Assembly: GCF_004337985.1 (NCBI RefSeq)
Contig: NC_043740.1
Coordinates: 3,409,030 to 3,473,029 of the forward strand
Reading direction: 5' to 3'
From: Pyricularia pennisetigena
Lineage: Eukaryota; Ascomycota; Sordariomycetes; Magnaporthales; Pyriculariaceae
DNA length: 64,000 bases
Under the pieces are notes generated by a model. It was not told where the DNA came from. It did not search any database and saw only the letters and a program-made list of their open reading frames with translations. Numbering within the stretch: the first letter of the stretch is position 1; each line of letters begins with the position of its first letter. This document shows, piece after piece, positions 54,470-64,000 of the stretch. The translations under genes and the position numbers were made by a program.

Positions 54470-56599
54470 TCACCTCAGCAGCGTCTTCTCCCACCACTGG
54501 ACCTCCTCCTCCATCCAAAGCTTCAGATTGTCCACCCTTTTGAATTCGTGCCCATCTCCCGGGAGGACCACGAGCTTGACGTCGCCACCCTTGTCTCTAA
54601 CCCGGTCCCTGATCTCAACCGACTGGCTGATGGGCACGATGGTGTCCCTGTCGCCGTGGACGAGAAGCAGCGGCGCCGTGATGCGTTCGGCGTGGTGCAG
54701 CGGACTGCGCTCCCTGAGCCTCGCCTCCCTGTCGTCGGGCGTCATGCCCGGCTCGAGCACGAGCAGGTCCATGTACCTCGACTCGAGCTTGTGCGTCTCG
54801 CGGGCCAGCGCCGACACGTCCGAGACGCCGCAGTAGCAGATGCCGCCGGCGAACACGCCGGGGTGCCAGACCAGCGACTGCAGCACGTGGTAGCCGCCGG
54901 CGCTGCCGCCCTCGATGCCGACGCGGGCACCGTCCGCGAGCCCGCGCGCCGCGAGGTGCGCCACGGCCTCGGGCACGTCGTCGCGGTCCAGCACGCCCCA
55001 GTTGCCAAACAGCCGCTCGCGGTACGCGCGGCCGTGCGCCGTCGAGCCCGTGTAGTTGATGTAGAAGACGGCGTAGCCGCGCGACGTCCAGAACTGCTTG
55101 TGCATGTCCAGCCCCGGCGTGCAGTGGCCCGTCGGCCCGCCATGGGTGCCGACGATCAGCGGCGGGGCCGTGTCCTCGGGCCCGGTGAAGTGCGGGTTGG
55201 TCGGCGGCCAGAGGAAGCCGTGGATGGGCCGGACTGGTTTGGACGTCTCGGACTCGAGTTGGATGTGCTGCGGTGTCGAGAATATCTCCTGGGGGAAGGT
55301 GCTGGTTGTTGTTGACCGGTGCAGCACCGTCTTGTCTTTGATCTGGGCGTCGGCTGTCAAGGTCACGCTGTAGACGGCCTGAGGGGTGGTGTGGCCGCTT
55401 CCAAGGACCAGGAAGGAAGATTCGTTGATGGCGCATAGGGGGTCGATTCGCATGTCATGAAGTGAAACGTCGAGGGATGTCCACTCCTGGGTAGTCACGT
55501 CGATGTGGATAAGATGGCTGGTAGCGAACTTGGTGTAGACGGCCAACATGTTCGAGGCCGACAGAAAAGTGAACGTTTGGCTATTAGAGTGCGGGGATTA
55601 GCGCAGTCTGGTATTGTGGGAGTGGCCCCATACTTACAAGCCAGGAAACCAGCTGACGTCTCCAAACTCGACCCCTTGCAGACCCTGCAGCCTGAAATGC
55701 TTCACGCTTCCCCTGCCCTCTCCCGGCTTGACGGTGAAAAGCTGCCGAAACTCCATCCCCGTCTGCTCGTGGGAGAAGAACAGCGTCCCGTCGGGCGCCC
55801 AGTGCATCTCACCCACGAGCTGACCATCCTCACCCGCGACGACCTCGACGTCACCAAGCAGCCTCCCCTGGTCCCCCTTCCAGCGTGCCCAGCTCAGCTT
55901 GACGTCCTTGAACGGCAGGCCCGGGTGGTTCCACTCCCGCCAGGCGACCCAGGCTCCGTCGGGGCTGAAGCGTGGGTACGAGTAGAAATCGGCAGTGGCG
56001 GCGATGCGGGTCACGGTCCTGGCGTCCAGGTTGATGGCCGAGACGTAGTTGCGCACACGGTCCGGGGCCGGGTCGGTGTGGTCCTCCTCGACGCAGAGGA
56101 CCCACGGCGAGGGCTGCCGGGGGTGCGGGTCGAAGTCGGCGAAGCGCAGGACGGACGACTGGACGATGGTCTCGACCTTGCCCGAATCGACGGTCAGCAG
56201 CTTGAGGGCCTTGTTCTTGGCGTCGGAGAATATGATGCTCAGGGGGCTTCCCGTTTTGCATATGAGGGCATAGGACAGGCCGCCATACTCGTAGACGTCG
56301 GTGCTGCATGTGTGCGGCTCTGGTAGGACGGACTTAACCTGGACCGAACCGTCGGCGGCTCTGGTTGCCTCCATGATGGTGTTGGGTCCATCGGGGAGAC
56401 TTTCTAGGAAGAAGGTTCTTCCTGAAAGAGGCTGCGGCTGTTAGTTGGTGATGATTTTGACTGGGCCCGGGTTGTAGGCAGGCACAGACAGACTTACACA
56501 AGCCCTTGGAGACGACAAAATCTTGGCTCCCGCCGTGGCATCTTCGATACTGATGGCACTCTCCCATTTGCCATAGGGCACGACTTTTTTGGTTGCCAT
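54470..56599 (-). CDS. S9 prolyl oligopeptidase-family peptidase
   Basis: Serine peptidase of the DPP5/acylaminoacyl-peptidase branch, probably cytosolic (no signal peptide). Exons are complement(56498-56599), complement(55638-56431) and complement(54470-55580), 668 aa. The N-terminus has VVPYGKWESAISIEDATAGA, then PRAC-PLSGRTFFLESLPDG across the first junction. A beta-propeller region (YEYGGLSYAL, FYSYPRFSPDGAWVAWREWN) precedes the alpha/beta-hydrolase domain. Catalytic residues are Ser525 (GGSAGGY), Asp611 (HGDRDTIVP) and His643 (GDGHEF). The oxyanion region is GTHGGPTG. The first intron uses acceptor CCGCAG; using a TTTCAG acceptor 10 nt downstream would hit a stop at once. The length fits the family. 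Confidence 0.92.
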
Positions 56600-57950
56600 G
56601 GGCGGACAGTTTGAACCCGAGGAGACCACTTTGGAGCTCAATAACTTTGTTGTATTCCTCGGCTAGATTGGTACCTGTTAAACCACTTGTATACACCAAG
56701 GCAAGAAGAGCCAATCCTAAAGCATACAAATTGGGGGGAAAGCCAGCGATTATCTCGACAATTGAAGCCGCAAAAGAACAAAAAAAAAAAAAAAAAAAAA
56801 AAAAAAGATTACAAAATGGACTAAAACCCAAACATGTCAGCAAAGCCCCTCTCATCTTCCCCGCATTCAGAGGGCGTAGACGGAAGTGGGCAAACATGAA
56901 TATTTTGATCAAGTGATGGTTGATTGATCGATTGCTCTACTCTCTTCCTTTCAGCAAAGGACCTTATTCAGCGTCCTACTTCCAGCGCACCACCCATGCA
57001 TAAGTTTTTCGCTCTGGGTGCACAACTTACCCAGAGCCGGACAACTGGTTTTGGCCGACAGGTCATAAAATTCCCGTCGTTTTCCCTTTTTGCTTTCCCA
57101 ACCAGAAACCCCGCGTCAAACAGAGCATCAGAGCCTCTTTACGTACCAAAAGTGTCGTGCGGGAGTCTTCAGTGGCAAGTCTATACAGAACAGTCGTCAA
57201 AGGATCGAGGCCATCCATAGCTCATGATATAGCAGTTAAATTTGGCATGAGTGCAGAGGGGAATAAAAAAAAAGATTAACGAGATATTGTTGCCATGGGA
57301 GGAAAGCGGCTGAAAAGGGTTCCGTCTAGTTGCTTCGTAATAACGACGGCAAAAAGCTGGGCTGTGGCGTCAGGGGGGAAAAGGGGGAAATGTTCACGGG
57401 CGCCCTGTCACAACTCAGCACCGTTCCAGGCCAGCCGCCCCTGGACTAGCTGCGATACCAACTTTCTTCAGCCGACAAAGGAGGCTTTTAGGGAAAAGCT
57501 CAGGGGGAATCTGTAACATCGAGATTTCGCAGCCAAATGTAATCCGGAAAGGCCCAGACAGATCGGAGCTAGTCGTTAGCTTCGGCATGGGGTGAGACAA
57601 AAGACATTCTGCGGCTGTTGCTATTTTCCTTGTCTGACAAGTCCGAATGCACTCAAGCCTCTTCATCCTGTGCAAATTGGGCCAAGAATGGGTATGCGGT
57701 TCATGCATAAACATAGACGAATCTAATGCAAAAAAAGCAACGCTAATGACGAACAAGTGAACGCTGAATAAATCTTCCAGTTGGAAGCCCATGTGCAAGA
57801 GAGAGAAAAAAGAAAGAAACAAACCCCCCCCGATCCCATCAAAGTCAGCGCTAGAGAATGGTCGCTGCAAATTTAAAAATTCCCGCGACTCCACGGAACT
57901 GCGCCACGTTTAGTCCGCTACAGAATTGAAAACAAGCAAGCAATGGAAAA
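56600..57950. other. Intergenic region
   Basis: Upstream of the peptidase gene and downstream of the dioxygenase gene. An A27 run lies at 56780-56806. No gene is recognised. Confidence 0.6.
56780..56806 (+). repeat. A27 homopolymer run
   Basis: Twenty-seven consecutive A, about 180 nt upstream of the peptidase start. Confidence 0.95.
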
Positions 57951-59363
57951 TCACTCAGGCCGCAGGTGCGCCGGCGTCTGTGCCAGTTTGCTCCGCAGCA
58001 CCTGCTCACCTACGTACGTCCCCTTGAGCCACCGCTTGCCCGAAGTCAGATGGAACTGCCGCCGCCCGTGCAGGATCCTCATGTTGTCAAAGATGGCGCA
58101 CTCGCCCGGCTTCATCTTGTACTCAAACATGCTCTCCGGCGCCGTCGACGAATCTCGGAAGCTCCGCGCCGCCGCGCGCCACTCCTCGAGCGGGTCCTGA
58201 CCATTGATGGAAGCCGACAGGCCCTGGGGCGCAGGGAAGTTATCCTGGAAAGGAGGCGACCAGCAGATCGAGTCGATGGCTCCGCTGCCGTCCTTGCTCA
58301 GCGTCACGACCGGCCGGTGGCACTCGTACCAGTGGCCGTGCTTGTCGTAGTGGTAGTACACAGGTTTGTTCTTCAGCAGCTCAAACTGTTTGGGGTTTTG
58401 ACTGCGGACCTGCTCGGCCGCTCTGATGCCGTCACTGAACAGTGACTCTCCGCCCTCGCAGCTGTTGGCCAGACAATGCAACAACTGCAGCCTTGGAGGG
58501 TCTTGCATGTACAACAGGTCCTGATGCAGGCACAAAAAGACGTTTGTGTAGGCGACGTTCTCGGCTTGCGGTTTGGATACCACATCCCACGTCTTTCCGT
58601 AGAACGTAGTTTGCGCGTGGCCGACGGCGCAAGCCATCTCCTCAACAGCCGTTTCGGACTCGGGGACGTCCTTGATAAACACAAGACCTAGCCTTGCCAG
58701 GTCGAGGAATCCACTCCAGAACACCTCGCCGTCTCCCTTGATCCATTCCGAGTAGGGGATGAAGCGCACCTGTTTCTCAAAAGACGCCTTGTCCCACGCG
58801 GTATGCTGCACTACGTCATCCTTTGGCTTTGGCCTGTCGAGCGCGGACCGGATGAAAGACTCCGGGTATACCGACGTGTGGCTCTGCTGCCCTCCCGTCA
58901 AGAAGTCGTCTGCCCAGACCACCTGGACGCTCTCCCCATCCGCCGCGACGCCGACCTTGCGGACTCTGAGCGACGACGGCACGTCGCACGTCTCAAAGTT
59001 CTTCTGGCCAGACGACGAGTCGACGCAGGCGCTGCAGCGGCACGAGTCGCGCAGCCACAGCTTCGACAAGGGCGTTTCCAGCCCGTCGTTGAAGCGAACG
59101 GCCAGCGTGCGCGACCCGCTATCCCACGCTGCAGCGAGAGGCCCGGCGCCGGTATGGTGGTGCTCAGGGGCATCTCCTGGCTGCGGCTGGGCAGCGGGCT
59201 GCGAATATGACCTAGCGAAGTCGTGGTTGCCAGTGGCGCTACGTTGCGCAATAATAATGCGGGATGCGGGGGCGGGCGGGACGACAGCCACACGGCTCCT
59301 TGCGTAGGGCAACCGAGTTTGAGACCGCAGCAACAGGCGACAGCTAACGCTTCTGCGGAACAT
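57951..59363 (-). CDS. Gamma-butyrobetaine dioxygenase-like Fe(II)/2-oxoglutarate oxygenase
   Basis: Likely performs the last hydroxylation of carnitine synthesis. Unspliced, 470 aa. A basic, acid-free N-terminus (MFRRSVSCRLLLRSQTRLPY) suggests mitochondrial import. A DUF971-type N-terminal domain has WLRDSCRCSACVD zinc cysteines. The TauD/TfdA catalytic domain follows, with iron ligands H280 and D282 (LHQD) and distal H432 (RILHGRR). The AYTNVFLCLHQDLLYMQDPP and CLANSCEGGESLFSDG blocks are typical of GBBH. Trimethyllysine dioxygenase is a close relative and the main alternative. No other carnitine gene is adjacent. Confidence 0.9.
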   Translation of the reverse strand: MFRRSVSCRLLLRSQTRLPYARSRVAVVPPAPASRIIIAQRSATGNHDFARSYSQPAAQPQPGDAPEHHHTGAGPLAAAWDSGSRTLAVRFNDGLETPLSKLWLRDSCRCSACVDSSSGQKNFETCDVPSSLRVRKVGVAADGESVQVVWADDFLTGGQQSHTSVYPESFIRSALDRPKPKDDVVQHTAWDKASFEKQVRFIPYSEWIKGDGEVFWSGFLDLARLGLVFIKDVPESETAVEEMACAVGHAQTTFYGKTWDVVSKPQAENVAYTNVFLCLHQDLLYMQDPPRLQLLHCLANSCEGGESLFSDGIRAAEQVRSQNPKQFELLKNKPVYYHYDKHGHWYECHRPVVTLSKDGSGAIDSICWSPPFQDNFPAPQGLSASINGQDPLEEWRAAARSFRDSSTAPESMFEYKMKPGECAIFDNMRILHGRRQFHLTSGKRWLKGTYVGEQVLRSKLAQTPAHLRPE

Positions 59364-61821
59364 GCTGGCTGGCCAACTATGACTTGCTCCTGAGTTTAAA
59401 AATTCGAGTGGGAAGCAAATATACTAATTATAGTTTCCAAAAAAAATTTAAAAAAAAAAAGGAAAATTTTTAATTGCGATTTTATTAATTATGACCCCGC
59501 GATGAAAGAGGAGGATGATGTGCTTGCCAGCTCGATTTCCATGTGGGAAAAGCCCTGTTTGCTCGTTTTGGGTTGATGGACTGTCGAACGAGCACCGCTG
59601 TACGTATGCTGGGGCAAAGCGGGGTTCTCCCTGTGTTGGAGCGTCTCCCACGTACCGAGTTAGTTGATCGAGTGCATCAACTCTTGGGGGCTTTCAAAAA
59701 ATCACCATGAGTTCTCTTTTCCAAATACTCAATAAACAACCCCGCAGTTGCTGTCATGACGAACGCCGTTGCCCTTTTGCCTTTTGTCCCGTGGTTCCAT
59801 TAGTTTGTCGGTCCAACGGTTTAATGGCGGTGTAATTTCCGGCATGTGAGGCGGCCTGGTGTTGGAGATGAGCCGAGGCGCGCGGCAACGCTTGACTTGT
59901 TCGATTTTCTGATTGCTGCTCTGCTGTCATCCTACTTTGGCCATCTAGATGTGTCACGTTTGCTCAGGGAATCCATCCGTCGCACAGTGCAACAACAACT
60001 TGCATTCTTCATATTATGTTTTAGAAGCGCCTGCTATGAATCCTTAATATCCCGGCGTGGGGTGGTTGCAGGGTCACTCCATATGGTTCAATCGCTCAAT
60101 CGATTTATTTGTAGTAGAAAAGACAGAAAAACAAAACAGACAATACCCAACGTCGTAAAAAGTAAGCCGTGAGCAGATGCTCGTTGCAGTCTCACTTTGA
60201 ATCTATATTAAAGTATTACATGCAGGTAAGACATAAGGCATATATTATCGTAACTACTTTTTTCTCATGGCCAGAACAAACGCAAATCCAGTTGTCGCTC
60301 CGTTTCAAAACTCTCGTGAGTTGGAAGATCCACATGCCCGGCCGTTGTCTGCGGTGAGCTGTACCTGCATAAAACCAGCAGCAATTGACTCGTAACGGCC
60401 TAAACATAGCCGATTTGCGTGCCCAGTGGTTGTGTGATGTTTCCAAAATCACCAATCAAGTTATTTTCTACCCGATCAACAAACGCGGCACACTTTCAGT
60501 GGCGAAGCGAATAAGAAAGCTCCAGCGGCACGATGGAGTTGGTGTGGACCAGTATACAAGAAGTAAAGTACCGCATAGCAACAAAACAAGAAAGGAAAGA
60601 TCGTCAGGTACGAACAGGCGCAGACTCGGGCCTAGACCTCCGAGACCAAGACCTTCCTGCAGCAGCACCACCCCCCCCCCCTCCCAACTGGAGCCCTACC
60701 GTACCACTGCCTCCCATTTAATTACATCTGAGGCTGGCTAGTAACCGCTCAGCCATCGTCCAGTCCTGGCGCTTTTTTGTCCCCTTGAATGGGCAATTAT
60801 TATCGAGTCAGGTTACGAAAGTCGAGATGAACACATCAAGCAATCTCATTCGGTGTCGATATCAGTACATCGGTTACCCTGCAATGCCTCGACTGCTTTG
60901 ATTAATCGGAAGCTTTCCCATGTCACCCGGGGCGCCAAGAATGGTGCTCTGTAAGGAATCCTGGAATGTCAACTGGAGATAAGGGAGAATGACGCTAGGA
61001 CCAATGTACCTGCCAAGGTCCTCTTCAGGGCGTCTTTTATTTGACCAATTAGCCTAGCTCGGGCAACGAGTGGACCTGTGGTAACCTGGCCCCGAACCAG
61101 AACCCAGAACCGAGTAGCCCCAAGCGCCGCGCCCCTTCTTCTTGTTGTCCTCCACAATGGGCCCAACTTCACCAGGAGTGTGGATGGAGGATGACTGCAG
61201 GGAAGTGCCGCCGCGCGAGTGGCTTCCCATTTGAATAAGGTGATAGAATTAGATACCTGGCAAATCTGGGAAATTCGCCCAGAGATACCCCTGTTCAAAT
61301 GTCACTCTCGCCCACTCCTCTCGCATCCGTCTGAGATTGTTGCTTTCTGCCCTTCCATAGAGTCCCCTTTGATTGGGTAAGGGCCCACCTCGACAGCAGC
61401 AACAGCGCCTACCCCTGCTCTCATTCCTTTGTTCTTTAATCTCTTTCATCTCTCGACTTTGACGCCTGGGATTTTCCTCCTCTTCCCCTTTCTCACACCA
61501 CCTCGCTTGGACAGCGACCTACTTGTCGATATCCGTTCATTTTAGTTGTTTCTCACGAAGCACCAGTCACTCCTTTTGACGAACGGGTCACCACATTCTT
61601 TTACAATCCAAATCCGAAGAAGAAACAATACCCAACCTCTTCGCTCCCTCCCAAATCTACTCCTGAGTATTGGAACCTGACTCCGAATTCATCCTGGGTA
61701 TTGGCGTCTCGCGACACGGGAAATCCAGTCCAATCAAATCAGATCCTCTCCCTTGAGCTTACGACTTGACGACATCGTTACGAACGACTCTGAATAGAGA
61801 GACTAGAAATAGACTTTCACA
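59364..61821. other. Intergenic region, 2.5 kb, with long leader of the Asp f 4-like gene
   Basis: No gene recognised. A C-rich run lies at about 60669-60682. From about 61420 the plus strand becomes C/T-rich, as in long 5' leaders of highly expressed fungal genes. Confidence 0.6.
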
Positions 61822-62841
61822 ATGCATTTCGCACCACTCCTTGTTCTGGCCGCCGTTGGCGCGTCAGCTCACCCTTCAGGCCATATCCACCTCCACCGTC
61901 GGGCTCACGAGAAGCGCACCCCTGAGCCCAAGCCCGATCCCGCCGTTGGCGATATGGTTACTGCAACCATAATGGGCAAGGTCGTCAGCTGGACCAACAC
62001 CTACGACGGCTCACCTTTCATCAAGCATGACCAACCAGCAGACGTCAAGGCCGCTGCCGCGCAGCCGGCTTCCTCCCCTACATCGGCCTCTAACACAGTC
62101 CCCGCTGCGACGCCCTCTCCGGCGCCCGCCGCACCAGCCAGCAGCTCCTCGAGCAGCAGCTCTGACTCCAACTCTAGCTCCGGCTCCAAGTCCGGCACTG
62201 GTATCACCTCTTACACACCCTTCTGCAACGGCCAGGCTACCGTTTCCAAGCGCGCTACCGTCGCGAACATTGCCTACGTAGGCAACACGGGCAGCGCCAA
62301 CAACTGGGGCTGCAACATGATGCTTGTTGCCGACGCCAAGACGGCCGACCAGTACAAGTACACCATGAAGATAACCAACCAGTCGAAGGACAAGCAGATC
62401 TGCACGTGCTTCAACAAGATTGGCCCCACTGGCCTCATCGACGGCTTCTTCCACCAGGGTCCTACATGGACAATGGAAGGAAAGGCCACCCAGTACGTCG
62501 CTTTCGACGAAAACTCGCAGGGAGGCTGTGTCTGCAACGCGGGTGACAGCCTGCGCAAGACCTCCCTGGGCCAGTTGGCCGGTACCTGGATCGAGAGCGA
62601 CTTCGGTTCCTCGGTCAACAAGGGCTGGTCGGGCGCCGATATCTCGTCCATTGTCCCCGATAACTACAAGATGCAGGTTGACGGCGCCAAGGTCTGCTTC
62701 GCCGGCACCTGCTCGACCATCTGGCCCGGCGGCAAGGCTGACAACGCCTACACTGGCGGCATGGAGGCTCAGGACGGCGTCGGCTTGAACATTCCCCCAG
62801 GCAAGTGCCAGTTGGACGTCACGGTTGCCTTCAGCGGTTAG
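61822..62841 (+). CDS. Asp f 4-like secreted protein
   Basis: Unspliced, 339 aa. A signal peptide (about residues 1-16, MHFAPLLVLAAVGASA) is followed by a Lys-Arg pair at 31-32 (a Kex2-type cleavage site), then a Pro/Ala/Ser-rich linker. The C-terminal domain begins near residue 130 and contains NIAYVGNTGSANNWGCNMM, a Cys pair ICTCF, GGCVCNAGDSLRKTSLGQLA and a Cys near the end (GKCQLDVTVAFSG). This matches the Asp f 4 allergen family of extracellular or wall-associated fungal proteins, whose biochemical function is not established. The C/T-rich leader upstream suggests strong expression. Confidence 0.85.
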   Translation: MHFAPLLVLAAVGASAHPSGHIHLHRRAHEKRTPEPKPDPAVGDMVTATIMGKVVSWTNTYDGSPFIKHDQPADVKAAAAQPASSPTSASNTVPAATPSPAPAAPASSSSSSSSDSNSSSGSKSGTGITSYTPFCNGQATVSKRATVANIAYVGNTGSANNWGCNMMLVADAKTADQYKYTMKITNQSKDKQICTCFNKIGPTGLIDGFFHQGPTWTMEGKATQYVAFDENSQGGCVCNAGDSLRKTSLGQLAGTWIESDFGSSVNKGWSGADISSIVPDNYKMQVDGAKVCFAGTCSTIWPGGKADNAYTGGMEAQDGVGLNIPPGKCQLDVTVAFSG

Positions 62842-63783
62842 TTGGAACCTGAGTTGAGTTTCATGTCTGGTGTTTGGCATCTTTAGCAACATTCTACAAC
62901 CCCGATGACCATCCCGCCCTGATTGCGTGGATATGTCTGATAGGCGATATTTTTACTTTGTCTTCTCTACTTTCGTTAAGGTCTGCCAAGAGCTGTCTTG
63001 GCTATTTCTGTTGCATTGAGCTTTGTGGTCTGGACAGCAATATCTTTGGCCATCATCTATTCGGTTCAGGTTTAGCAGTCTAATGTTTTTTTTTTTTTCG
63101 ATTTGAAATCTATTTATGCAGGACATGTCGTTCTACAACATTGCTCGTGCTTGTATTGTACTATGGTGATTATGCATCTCGGAAGTTTAAACGTCCATCC
63201 TGTGTAACCATCCACAGCATTGACGTCTTTTGTTCTACCTGGGAAACTACCCACCAGAATGCCATGTTGCTGGGCTTACGCTGATCCTTGGGACTCTGTT
63301 GCGTTAAGGTTGTTTTTGACGGCGCACGTGCTCTACAACGGATAAGCACAATTCCTCTATAATGTGTTCCACATGAACAGAAAGACGACCAAAAAAAAAT
63401 GTGGGATGATGATGCCCTTGTCAGATTGCGAGTAATACCAACTACCCTTTGTCACAAGGCCCACCCACCAAAGTCCACGACCGGAATCAACCATTTCTAC
63501 GCGAGTAGACCATCTGTAGCAAGTGAATACCCGGGTAGGCTGCCTGGAATTTACAGGAAGGCAACATCCAAAGACAATCCCCGGGGAGGCAATTGTCAGC
63601 AAAACTCCCATTCCGTTACATCACATGTGTCGATCAACAAGTTTTGCTGATCCAAGACTGATCCAGACCTGTCAATCGCCCTGACGATCCGGACAAGGCA
63701 AGCGGATGAGCGTCAAGAAGAAAAGCTTGGCAAGAGGAGAAAAACAAACAGAGGAAAAAAAGGTTAATTACCACGTAAGCGAG

Positions 63784-63818
<35 letters not shown>

Positions 63819-64000
63819 TCAGACGATAAAATCCCTCTGTCCCGACAAAAAAAAAATGGATCGAGAAGAGGCTCTAGAACGGGCCCACAACCCGCCACGT
63901 CCCGCGGGTTTTTTTTCCCTCTCTGTTTTCTTCTGACGTGGTTGAAGTGAATTGGTTAAACGATGTCAACCACGGTGTTGTCTAGAGTGGCAAAGCGGAT
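62842..64000. other. Right-hand flank, no gene recognised
   Basis: 3' flank of the Asp f 4-like gene, then A/T-rich sequence with an A33 run at 63784-63816. No gene is recognised before the window edge. Confidence 0.55.
63784..63816 (+). repeat. A33 homopolymer run
   Basis: Thirty-three consecutive A, the longest run in the window. Confidence 0.95.

Noticed and set aside
1..64000. CRISPR arrays, bacterial-type promoters or mobile elements with terminal repeats
   Set aside because: None seen; spliceosomal introns and gene content show a fungal nuclear genome, and no transposase or reverse transcriptase was recognised.

Overview
This window is nuclear DNA of a filamentous ascomycete (Pezizomycotina), most like a sordariomycete. 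The evidence is short spliceosomal introns (57-177 nt, GTRNGT donors, CTAAC-like branch points), AT-leaning spacers between GC-rich coding exons, and a fungal gene set: an SPM1-type subtilisin, an Asp f 4-like secreted protein, a DUF3176-type membrane protein relic, squalene synthase, an UDP-rhamnose-type epimerase/reductase and a fungal Nbs1. Genus is not assigned. Homopolymer A/T runs of 20-33 nt are unusually frequent.

Layout. 1-923: 3' part of a gene whose product carries two internal copies of the histone H3 N-terminal tail (RTKQTARK), an acidic stretch, a PPxY motif and a C-terminal domain; this is the most striking object here. 1046-1732: short beta-carbonic anhydrase. 2450-2521: tRNA-Glu(TTC). 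3561-5293: CAJ1-type DnaJ. 7038-9608: large coiled-coil low-complexity protein. 10977-12110: membrane-anchored cytochrome b5-like (Irc21-type) protein, convergent with a five-exon nbs1 (12383-15346). 15770-16739: NDP-rhamnose epimerase/reductase. 19063-20705: erg9. 23643-25790: FBXO31-like F-box protein. 25791-29761: gene-poor, with a possible 48-aa membrane peptide, a spliced-looking transmembrane segment and an AT minisatellite. 29762-31948: ABCB/HMT1-type half transporter. 32337-33489: translin-associated factor X with an 18-nt microexon, divergent from gpi14 (34110-35588). 36379-38410: second F-box protein. 38411-47331: nearly 9 kb without a recognisable gene. 47332-48918: SPM1-like subtilisin. 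About 50838-51827: DUF3176-like relic. 52801-53100: small secreted hevein-type chitin-binding protein. 54470-56599: S9 prolyl oligopeptidase-family peptidase. 57951-59363: gamma-butyrobetaine-type dioxygenase. 61822-62841: Asp f 4-like secreted protein.

There is no operon or biosynthetic cluster. Most genes are housekeeping functions: DNA repair (nbs1), sterol synthesis (erg9), GPI anchors (gpi14), small-RNA/DNA-binding TRAX, carnitine synthesis and CO2 hydration. They are interspersed with host- or environment-facing secreted products (SPM1-like, CBM18, Asp f 4-like) that sit in the gene-poor right half. Exon coordinates were worked out by hand from splice signals and reading-frame closure; every multi-exon model listed closes in frame.
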